64,000 nucleotides of DNA from the NCBI GenBank assembly GCA_963716445.1, contig OY970313.1:248001-312000 (forward strand), read 5' to 3'. The position numbers and the translations under genes are program-made. Position 1 is the first letter of the stretch; every line of letters begins with the position of its first letter. The notes under the pieces are model-generated. The model worked only from the letters and a program-made list of their open reading frames with translations, had not been told where the DNA came from and did not search any database. Positions 25,254 to 31,792 of this stretch are shown in pieces. This DNA is from JAAYBF01 sp963716445 (lineage in GTDB: Bacteria; Actinomycetota; Thermoleophilia; Solirubrobacterales; Thermoleophilaceae).

Positions 25254-26065
25254 TACTCGGCGAGCGCGGCGAGCACCGCGACCATCCCGCGCACCCCGTC
25301 GACGACCACGTTGGCGCGCTCGACGATCGCCGCCGGGCCCTCCGCGGAGCGGACCCCGACGCGCAGCCCCGTTCGGAGCGTTCCGGCCGAGACCAGCGCG
25401 TCGAGCGCGTCGAAGGCGTCGAGGTCGGTCACGTCGTCGCCGGCGAACAGGGCCGTGCTCGCACCGGTCGTCTCGACCAGCGTCCGGACGGCCTGGCCCT
25501 TGTCGATCGGGACCGGCGGGCGGATCTCGAGCACCTTGCGCCCCCAGTGGGTGTGGAGGCCATCGGCCTGCGCCTCCTGCGCGACGCCGGCGAGCCAGGT
25601 CTCGGCGGCCTGCTCGTCCGGCACGTCGCGCCAGTGGAACGCCTTGATCGGCCCCTTGTCCTCGATCCGGATCCGCAGCAGCCGCAGGTCGTGCACGTCG
25701 GCGCGCGTCTCGACGAACGCGCGCACGCGGCCTTCCCAGCTCGCGAACGCCGGCGCCAGGGTCGGCCGCTTCTCGCCGGCGCGCAGCAGCTCGGCGCCGT
25801 GCGACCCGGCGTAGGCGATGCTGCCGACCCCGACCAGCCGGCGCGCCTCCGCGACCGGCCTCCCAGAGACGCACGCGACGCAGCCGTAGCGGCGCCCGAG
25901 GCGCGACAGCAGCAGCGAGATCTCCTCCTTCACGTGGGCCTGCTCGGGGCGCCGCACGATCGGCGCCAGCGTGCCGTCGATGTCGCAGAAGATCGCGCCG
26001 CGCCGAGGGTCCTCGGTGAGAGGCCGGAGGCTCTCGCGCAGCGTCTCTGCGGTGGGCGCGGACAC
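25253..26065 (-). CDS. otsB: Trehalose-phosphatase
   Basis: 270 aa. HAD-superfamily phosphatase removing phosphate from trehalose 6-phosphate. Motif I is FCDIDGTLAPI, motif II VSGRP, the conserved GSHGAELL and the motif III/IV region GRKVLEIRPP, then AGDDVTDLDAF. No trehalose-phosphate synthase (otsA) lies nearby, so the partner must be elsewhere. It reads divergently from the TauE/SafE genes, with 20 bases between starts, and is coupled to the downstream membrane protein. Confidence 0.88.
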   Translation of the reverse strand: MSAPTAETLRESLRPLTEDPRRGAIFCDIDGTLAPIVRRPEQAHVKEEISLLLSRLGRRYGCVACVSGRPVAEARRLVGVGSIAYAGSHGAELLRAGEKRPTLAPAFASWEGRVRAFVETRADVHDLRLLRIRIEDKGPIKAFHWRDVPDEQAAETWLAGVAQEAQADGLHTHWGRKVLEIRPPVPIDKGQAVRTLVETTGASTALFAGDDVTDLDAFDALDALVSAGTLRTGLRVGVRSAEGPAAIVERANVVVDGVRGMVAVLAALAE

Positions 26066-26085
26066 TGGCCGTAGTATGCCTCGCG

Positions 26086-26442
26086 ATGTCGTCCCGGCTC
26101 CCGAGGCTCGCCGTGATCGCGACGGTCGGAGGAGTCTTCAGCGGGCTGTTCGGCGTCGGCGGCGGCACGGTGATCGTCCCGCTGCTGATCCTCTGGTTCG
26201 GCTACGGCGAGCGCGAGGCGACCGGCACGTCGCTGCTGGCGATCGTCCTGATCGCCGCGCTCGCCGCCTTCGCGCAGGGGACCTACGGCAACGTGCAGGT
26301 CCGCGAGGGGCTCCTGATCGGCCTGCCCGCGCTCGCCGGGGTCCTGGCGGGCACGGCGCTCCAGCAGCGGATCCCGGAGCGCGGCGTGGCGGCGATCTTC
26401 GCCGTGCTGCTCGTCGTCTCGGCCGCGGTGCTGGCGCTCTGA
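26086..26442 (+). CDS. TauE/SafE half-transporter, first gene
   Basis: 118 aa, about half the size of a normal TauE/SafE (DUF81) permease. It has one family repeat: VGGVFSGLFGVGGGTVIVPL, then EATGTSLLAIVLIAALAA. Four membrane helices are likely. The next gene supplies the second repeat and overlaps it by TGATG, so the two probably fold as a heterodimer that equals one full transporter for sulfonate, sulfite or another organic anion. Substrate unknown. Confidence 0.8.
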   Translation: MSSRLPRLAVIATVGGVFSGLFGVGGGTVIVPLLILWFGYGEREATGTSLLAIVLIAALAAFAQGTYGNVQVREGLLIGLPALAGVLAGTALQQRIPERGVAAIFAVLLVVSAAVLAL

Positions 26443-26870
26443 TGGAGCTGACCGACGTCATCGGGATGCTCGTCATCGGCTTCGGCGCCGGGATGCTCGG
26501 CGGCCTGGTCGGCGTCGGTGGCGGCATCCTGTTCGTGCCCGGGCTGGTGATCTTCCTCGGCCTGAGCCAGCTCGAGGCGCTGTCGACGTCGCTGCTGGCG
26601 ATCGTCTTCGTCGCCGCCCTCGGGGCCTGGCGCCAGCGGGGCTACGGCAACGTGCGCGTCCGCGACGGCGTGGCGATCGGCCTGCTCTCGCCGATCGGCG
26701 TGCTGGCCGGGACCGTCCTCGCCAACGCGGTGTCGGAACGCGTGCTCGAGCTGTCGTTCGCCGCCGTCCAGCTCTTCTTCGCGTGGAGCCTCGCGCGCCG
26801 GGCGCTGCGTCCGCGCGGCGGCGACGGCTCGACGTCGCTCGATCGCACCTCGCCCGCCGCGAACGGATAG
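26442..26870 (+). CDS. TauE/SafE half-transporter, second gene
   Basis: 142 aa. The second DUF81 repeat has GMLGGLVGVGGGILFVPGLV and ALSTSLLAIVFVAALGAW. The two products are clearly homologous (GVGGG, TSLLAIV, YGNV.VR). The ATG overlaps the previous stop. A hydrophilic tail of about 25 residues ends the protein. Confidence 0.8.
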   Translation: MELTDVIGMLVIGFGAGMLGGLVGVGGGILFVPGLVIFLGLSQLEALSTSLLAIVFVAALGAWRQRGYGNVRVRDGVAIGLLSPIGVLAGTVLANAVSERVLELSFAAVQLFFAWSLARRALRPRGGDGSTSLDRTSPAANG

Positions 26871-26881
26871 GTTTTCTCGAA

Positions 26882-27220
26882 GTGACCCTCTTGGAGATAG
26901 AGGCGGAGGAACGCGACGGGTTCGTCCGGGTGGTCCTCACCGGTGAGCTGGACCTGTCGACCGTGGAGATGGTCGAGCAGGAGCTGACGCGCGTCGAGGG
27001 GCTGGGCCCGGAGGTCGTCGTGCTCGACCTCTCCTGCCTGACGTTCCTCGACTCGAGCGGCCTGCGGCTGATCGTCGGCGCCGACCAGCGCGCCCGCCGT
27101 GAGAGCCGCCGCTTCGCCGTCGTGCGCGGGCCCGACACCGTCCAGCGCGTCTTCTCGATAACGCACCTTGACGAGCAGCTCGACATCGTCGGCGACGTCT
27201 CCGAGCTCTCCCCCTCCTAG
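26882..27220 (+). CDS. Anti-sigma factor antagonist (STAS domain)
   Basis: 112 aa. STAS fold of the SpoIIAA/RsbV type: VVLTGELDLSTVEMVEQEL and LDLSCLTFLDSSGLRLIVGA, where a Ser of DSSG is the kinase target. When not phosphorylated such proteins bind an anti-sigma kinase and free the sigma factor. A SigB/F-type sigma gene lies 860 bases downstream, a likely but unproven target. No RsbW-type kinase gene is in the window. GTG start, 11 bases after the transporter stop. Confidence 0.87.
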   Translation: MTLLEIEAEERDGFVRVVLTGELDLSTVEMVEQELTRVEGLGPEVVVLDLSCLTFLDSSGLRLIVGADQRARRESRRFAVVRGPDTVQRVFSITHLDEQLDIVGDVSELSPS

Positions 27221-27235
27221 CTTCCAGCGCTCCCT

Positions 27236-27670
27236 CTACCCGTCGCTGGTGTCGGCAGCTATCCGCCGCGCGTGCTTCCAGCTTTTGAAGTGCGCGAAGA
27301 CGTCGCGTAGCGGCGGGACTTCCACCGGATCGGTGTCGGCGCGCTGCTGGTAGTCGACCATCAGCAGCCGCTCCGGCCGCGTGCCGAGCTCCTTCGCGAC
27401 CCTGCGGATCGCCCCGAGCACCTGCGCCTCCTCGACCACCGACCCGTCGACGTCGTCGCGGCGCGCCTGGCGGCTCAGCACTCCGGCGGCCGCGCCCTTG
27501 GTCCCGGGCTCGTCGCCCGGCTGGGCGCGCCCGCGGCCGACGCCGATCAGCAGCCGGCAATGAGGGCAGCGCACCGGGGCCCTCGGCCACGCCGGTCCGG
27601 CCCTCTGCTCCACCGGGAGCCCGCAGTGCGGGCAGTAGGCGTCGGTGGCAACAGACGAGGCGGGACGCAT
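27236..27670 (-). CDS. Zinc-ribbon protein with homing-endonuclease-associated repeat
   Basis: 144 aa from the ATG at 27670. Residues 13-46 hold two CPHC knuckles (AYCPHCGLPV, VRCPHCRLLI) forming a zinc ribbon. The C-terminal 55 residues, ending PLRDVFAHFKSWKHARRIA, fit the short DNA-binding repeat often found with homing endonucleases (FGSW..A pattern). No nuclease domain is present. DNA binding is plausible. The frame is open upstream, but that part is Arg-rich and non-protein-like. Confidence 0.6.
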   Translation of the reverse strand: MRPASSVATDAYCPHCGLPVEQRAGPAWPRAPVRCPHCRLLIGVGRGRAQPGDEPGTKGAAAGVLSRQARRDDVDGSVVEEAQVLGAIRRVAKELGTRPERLLMVDYQQRADTDPVEVPPLRDVFAHFKSWKHARRIAADTSDG

Positions 27671-27732
27671 GACGTGCTCTTGACCCGGAACGAAGGCCTG
27701 TAAACCGGAAACTCGCGCCGCCCGAAGACGCC

Positions 27733-27760
27733 GCCGGGGGCGCCTCTCGGCGCCCCCGGC
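27733..27760. promoter_or_regulatory. Long GC hairpin in the 27671-28083 spacer
   Basis: A perfect 12-bp stem, 27733-27744 with 27749-27760, loop TCTC, upstream of both divergent genes. It could be a terminator or leader structure for the minus-strand zinc-ribbon gene. The rest of the 413-base spacer shows a ribosome site before the sigma gene (GGAGGTAGAAGGAG, more distant than usual) and nothing else clear. Confidence 0.45.
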
Positions 27761-28083
27761 AGTACTGCGTCCGCGTGACGGACGGCCGGGGGCTGGCCAC
27801 CCGCCTCCGCAGTTTTTACGAGGCGGCCGCCGCGTCCTGCGCCCGAACGCACGCTCCCCTCGACTTGACTCCTCACCAGGGTCGTTACCGGATGCGGGGC
27901 TGAGCAAACAACCCTCTGACGGTCGGATCTCCGTGCGCTACCCTGGAGCGACGTCGCAGTAGGGATGGTCCTCGAGGGGGCGGTCTGGGCTGGGGCTCGA
28001 CGGAGGTAGAAGGAGACGCTCACGGTCAGCTGTGCCGTGAACGGATCTTCGGCGTTGAGTCCAACAGTCCGGAGAGCCATCCC

Positions 28084-28833
28084 ATGCCACCCACGAAGAG
28101 CGTGACCGCAGGGGTCCACGAGCGTCTCCTGCGCCGCTATCGCGAGGGAGACCTCGCCGCTCGCGACGAGCTCGTCGCGCTGCTGCGTCCGGTCGCCCAG
28201 CGGCTGGCCGCCCGCTATCGGCACACGACCGAGCCGCCGGAGGACCTCGAGCAGGTCGCCTGCCTCGGCTTGCTGAAGGCGATCGACCGCTTCGACCCGG
28301 ACGTCGGGCCGTTCATGCGCTACGCGGTCCCGACGATCCTCGGGGAGCTCAAGCGCCACTTCCGCGACCGCGGCTGGGCGCTGCACGTCTCGCGCTCGCT
28401 GCAGGAGCGCTACCTGCGCGTCAGCGACGCGATCGACGAGCTGAGCGGCAGCCTCGGGCGGTCGCCGGCGCCGCGCGACCTGGCCGCCGCGACCGGCCTC
28501 AGCCTCGAGGAGGTGCTGGAGGCGCTGGAGGCCGCGAGCGCCTACGCGCCGGCGGCGCTCGACGGGCCGCGGACCAGCGTCGACGGCGACGAGCACGGCA
28601 CGCTCGCGGACACGCTGGGCGCCGAGGACGCCCGCTTCGAGATCGTCGAGCTCGGCGCCACGCTCGCGCCCGCGCTACGCGCGCTGCCGCAGCGCGAGCG
28701 GACGATCCTGCAGCTGCGCTTCGTCGAGGACCTCACGCAGTCGGAGATCGCCGAGCGGATCGGCATCTCGCAGATGCACGTCTCGCGGCTGCTGCGGCGC
28801 TCGATCGATCGGCTCAGCGCCTCGGCGAGCTGA
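28084..28833 (+). CDS. SigB/SigF-type RNA polymerase sigma factor
   Basis: 249 aa. Region 2 is near residues 35-100 (LEQVACLGLLKAIDRFDPDVG, FMRYAVPTILGELKRHFRDRGW), region 3 near 105-160 (LGRSPAPRDLAAATGLSLEEV), region 4 at 195-245 (LPQRERTILQLRFVEDLTQS, IGISQMHVSRLLRR). This is the layout of general-stress and sporulation sigma factors. The STAS gene at 26882 suggests partner-switching control. The target genes and stimulus are unknown. Confidence 0.9.
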   Translation: MPPTKSVTAGVHERLLRRYREGDLAARDELVALLRPVAQRLAARYRHTTEPPEDLEQVACLGLLKAIDRFDPDVGPFMRYAVPTILGELKRHFRDRGWALHVSRSLQERYLRVSDAIDELSGSLGRSPAPRDLAAATGLSLEEVLEALEAASAYAPAALDGPRTSVDGDEHGTLADTLGAEDARFEIVELGATLAPALRALPQRERTILQLRFVEDLTQSEIAERIGISQMHVSRLLRRSIDRLSASAS

Positions 28834-28839
28834 CCCGCC

Positions 28840-29232
28840 TCAGCGGGCGCCGTCGTCGGAGACCAGCGCGGGGCCGTCGAGCACGAAGACCTCGAAGCAG
28901 AAGTCGGGGTCGAAGGCGATCTGGCTCTGGTAGGTGTCGACGCTGCGGCCGGTCGCCTGCTCGACGATCCGGTGGAACTCGACCGCCATCTCGGTCTGGA
29001 AGGCGATGCGGAAGTCGCGCACCATCTCCTGACGGCCCGCCTTGACGAGCGTCGACTCGGCGGTCGTGAGCGTGTCCTCGAGGATTGTCACGGAGTAGTG
29101 GTCGAAGAGGAAGGTCTTCGCCTTCACCGGGCCGCGACCGTAGAACTCGCTGAACAGCCTCACGATCCCGTTCGAGATCTCCGCCGCGACCTCGCCGCGG
29201 GTCCTCAGCGCCTGGGCGCTCTCAGTGCTCAT
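28840..29232 (-). CDS. DUF2294 domain protein
   Basis: 130 aa, the usual length of this family of unknown function (VRLFSEFYGRGPVKAKTFLF, then SVTILEDTLTTAESTLVKAG). The start lies inside the end of the sterol desaturase gene with an 11-base overlap, so the two are cotranscribed. The opposing sigma gene ends six bases away. Confidence 0.8.
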   Translation of the reverse strand: MSTESAQALRTRGEVAAEISNGIVRLFSEFYGRGPVKAKTFLFDHYSVTILEDTLTTAESTLVKAGRQEMVRDFRIAFQTEMAVEFHRIVEQATGRSVDTYQSQIAFDPDFCFEVFVLDGPALVSDDGAR

Positions 29233-30112
29233 GGCTGCTTGCCACCTCCTGTGGCCGCGGCGATCCCAGCAGGCCGCGCTCGCTCGATTTGTCGGGAGTC
29301 CACGCCGGCCCGCCGAACGCATAGCCGAACCGCTCGCGCCAGTCGCGGGCGGCGCGCACGTCGCGCCAGACCGCCTGCCACTCGTGGAACGCGACCTTCG
29401 GCGGGCTGAAGGTGCGGAGGTTCTTCGTCAGCCCGTAGCGCACGGGCTCGTCCTCCCCTTGGAAGGTGCCGAACATCCGATCCCAGACGATCAGGACGCC
29501 GGCGTAGTTGCGGTCGAGGTAGACGTCGTTGGCGCCGTGGTGCACGCGGTGGTGCGACGGGGTGTTGAACACGTACTCGAACCAGCTCGGCAGCTTCCCG
29601 ATCCGCTCGGTGTGGATCCAGAACTGGTACGTCAGGCTGACCGCCTGCATCGTGAAGATCATCCACGGCGGATAGCCGAGCAGGGCGATCGGCGCCCAGA
29701 ACGGGAAGTAGGTCATCGGCGTCCAGGTCTGGCGCAGCGCCGTCGACAGGTTGAAGTACTGCGAGCTGTGATGGACGACGTGGCTGGCCCAGAAGACGCG
29801 CACCTCGTGGCTGATGCGGTGGAACCAGTAGTAGGCGAAGTCGTCGAGGAAGAACAGCAGCGCCCAGGCCCAGACGGCGCTCTCCGGGACGCGCAGCGGC
29901 GTCAGCTCGTAGAGCCCGGCGAAGATCACCAGCACGACGGCCTTCCAGCCGACGTTGATCACCACGTTCCCGAGCCCCATGCTCAGGCTCGTGCGGGTGT
30001 CCCGACGCTCGTAGCCCTTCAGGTCCTCGCGCTTGGCGATCTGGAACGAGATCGCCTCGACGGCCAGCAGGAGGGCGAATGCGGGGATCGCGTAGATGAT
30101 CGGGTCGACCAC
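29222..30112 (-). CDS. Sterol desaturase/fatty acid hydroxylase family membrane protein
   Basis: 296 aa. A di-iron membrane oxygenase family with histidine boxes YYWFHRISHEVR, ASHVVHHSSQYFN and NTPSHHRVHHGAND. Several hydrophobic helices precede and separate them. Members hydroxylate or desaturate lipids such as sterols, fatty acids and carotenoids. Which lipid is used here is not visible. First gene of a unit with DUF2294; divergent from the PAC2 gene by 42 bases. Confidence 0.87.
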   Translation of the reverse strand: MVDPIIYAIPAFALLLAVEAISFQIAKREDLKGYERRDTRTSLSMGLGNVVINVGWKAVVLVIFAGLYELTPLRVPESAVWAWALLFFLDDFAYYWFHRISHEVRVFWASHVVHHSSQYFNLSTALRQTWTPMTYFPFWAPIALLGYPPWMIFTMQAVSLTYQFWIHTERIGKLPSWFEYVFNTPSHHRVHHGANDVYLDRNYAGVLIVWDRMFGTFQGEDEPVRYGLTKNLRTFSPPKVAFHEWQAVWRDVRAARDWRERFGYAFGGPAWTPDKSSERGLLGSPRPQEVASSHEH

Positions 30113-30154
30113 GTCGGGAACAGGCTAGCGCCGCTCCGTTACCGTGGGTAGGGA

Positions 30155-31018
30155 GTGAGCGACGTCACCTGGACGCATCGGCCCGCACTCCGCCGCCCCG
30201 TGATGGTCGCGGCCTTCGGAGGCTGGAACGACGCGGGCGACGCCGCGTCGGCCGCCGTCGAGTTCATCCGCGCCCGCTTCGGGCCGTCGGAGGTGGCTCG
30301 GATCGACCTCGAGGAGTTCCTCGACTTCACCGAGACGCGCCCGACCGCGCGGCTCGTCGACAGCCACACGCGCGAGATCGACTGGCCGATGACGACGATC
30401 TCCGCCGCCGAGATCCGCGGCGCCGACAACGACCTCGTGATCGTCCAGGGCCCGGAGCCGTCGCTGCGCTGGCGCGGCTACTGCGACACGATCCTCGACC
30501 TCGCCCGCGAGCTCGACGTGCGACGGGTCGTCACGCTCGGCTCGCTGCTCGCCGACGTCCCGCACTCGCGCCCCGTCCACGTCACCGGGATCGGCTCCGA
30601 CGCCGCGCTGCTCGACCGGCTCGGCTTCGCCCCGACGAGCTACGAGGGACCGACCGGCATCACCGGCGTCCTCAACTACCACTGCGGCCAGGCCGGCCTG
30701 CCGAGCGTCAGCCTGTGGGCGTCGGTGCCCCACTACGTCGCCGCCGCCCCCAACCCGAAGGTCGCCCTCGCCCTCGTGCGCGCCTTCGAGGGTGCCGCCG
30801 GCGTCGCCGTCGACGCGACCGAGCTCGAGTCCGCCGCCGAGGACTACGATCGCCAGGTCAGCGCCGCCGTCGCCAGCGACCCCGAGGTCAAGGCCTTCGT
30901 CGAGCGCCTCGAGTCCGCCATGGACGAGGTCACCGAGGACGACGGCGAGCAGAACCTCCCCTCCGCCGACATGATCGCCTCCGACTTCCAGCGCTTCCTG
31001 CGCCAACGGCGGGGTTAG
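30155..31018 (+). CDS. PAC2 family (proteasome assembly chaperone-like) protein
   Basis: 287 aa. The actinobacterial PAC2 family shares the fold of eukaryotic proteasome-assembly chaperone 2. Visible landmarks are VMVAAFGGWNDAGDAASAAV, the central VTLGSLLADVPHSRPVHVTG and GPTGITGVLNYHCGQAG. The C-terminal 80 residues are helical and acidic. No proteasome genes lie in the window, so a role with the proteasome is only by family. GTG start. Confidence 0.87.
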   Translation: MSDVTWTHRPALRRPVMVAAFGGWNDAGDAASAAVEFIRARFGPSEVARIDLEEFLDFTETRPTARLVDSHTREIDWPMTTISAAEIRGADNDLVIVQGPEPSLRWRGYCDTILDLARELDVRRVVTLGSLLADVPHSRPVHVTGIGSDAALLDRLGFAPTSYEGPTGITGVLNYHCGQAGLPSVSLWASVPHYVAAAPNPKVALALVRAFEGAAGVAVDATELESAAEDYDRQVSAAVASDPEVKAFVERLESAMDEVTEDDGEQNLPSADMIASDFQRFLRQRRG

Positions 31019-31026
31019 CCGTCTCC

Positions 31027-31250
31027 TCGCTCCCATGAAACGTCCTTGAGGTGCGGTTTCGCTATTCCTTCCCCGCCCGGCAGACGGTTTCTCGCTCCCA
31101 TGAACGTCCTTGAGGCGCGGTTTCGCTGTTCCTTTCCCCGCCCGGCAGACGGTTTCTCGCTCCCATGAGCGTCCTTGAGGCACGGTTTCGCACTTCCTTG
31201 CCCGGCGCTCTCTTCGCTCCTGTGGGGCGTCCTTGAGGCGCGGTTTCGGG
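31027..31250. repeat. Tandem array of a 65-bp unit, about 3.5 copies
   Basis: Units begin TCGCTCCCATGA at 31027, 31092 and 31157, each 65 bases apart, with a shorter divergent unit at 31214. All contain CGTCCTTGAGG and CGGTTTCG. The first two are nearly identical over the whole unit, so this is not a spacer array. It directly follows the PAC2 stop. Reading frames through it give Arg/Lys-rich periodic peptides that are artefacts. Confidence 0.8.
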
Positions 31251-31280
31251 CGGGGGTTCGAGGGGCGCTGTACAAGCTTG

Positions 31281-31629
31281 GCTAGTTGCGGTGCCGGTCC
31301 CTTGGCTGGGTAGGGCGGTGAGGCGGTGGCTGGGCTTCGGTCGGGGTCCTTGGTCCCCGATCGCCGTGATTCTCAGTGGTATTCAGCCGTTTCCCGGGCC
31401 AAACAGCCGTTTTGAGGCCCAGAACCCCTCCCTCCGAGAACGAGTGGAACATTGACTGGGCTCTGCCCCAGTCAATGTTCCACTCTCTTCCGAGGGGGCC
31501 CCAAAAGGGACGGTTCGAGAGCCACGGCGCCCACCCGAGCACCAAAAGCCACCGAGCGACGCCCACTGCCGGCCACCAGCCACCTCGCATTCCTCCCTAC
31601 CCAGCCAAGGGACAGGCACCACAGCTAGC
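31281..31629. mobile_element. MITE-like element with 35-bp terminal inverted repeats
   Basis: The ends 31281-31315 and 31595-31629 are inverted copies with three mismatches in 35 bases, both starting GCTAG and containing GTCCCTTGGCTGGGTAGGG. The interior of about 280 bases has no credible gene and carries palindrome copy 4 near its middle. Size and structure fit a non-autonomous element. No clear target duplication is seen and no transposase with such ends is in the window. Confidence 0.65.
31442..31485. repeat. Dispersed palindromic repeat, copy 4
   Basis: Perfect 19-bp arms, 31442-31460 and 31467-31485, with a six-base loop. Arms begin GAGTGGAACATTGACTGGG. It occupies the middle of the MITE-like element. 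Confidence 0.88.
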
Positions 31630-31685
31630 CCAACTCCTACAGCGCCCCTCAAACCGCCGCCCGAAGGAGCGCCTCAAGGACACCC

Positions 31686-31781
31686 CACAGGAACGCCACC
31701 CCCGCCCGGCCACCTCCCACAGGAACGCCACCCCCGCCCGGCCACCTCCCACAGGAACGCCACCCCCGCCCGAACCCCCCG
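31686..31781. repeat. 32-bp direct repeat, three copies
   Basis: Units starting CACAGGAACGCCACC at 31686, 31718 and 31750 follow each other without spacers. They lie just past the stop of the helicase-nuclease gene. The unit is nearly pure C/A/G on this strand. Confidence 0.8.
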
Positions 31782-31792
31782 AACGAACCCCC

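Noticed and set aside
31282..31652. Small frames reading EWNIDWGRAQSMFHSF-type peptides in the palindromes
   Set aside because: The same peptide arises from copies 1, 3 and 4 simply because the palindrome is translated. There is no ribosome site and no extra coding signal.
31027..31781. Possible CRISPR arrays in the repeat island
   Set aside because: The 65-bp units are conserved over their full length and the 32-bp units touch each other. There are no unique spacers of constant size and no cas genes in the window.
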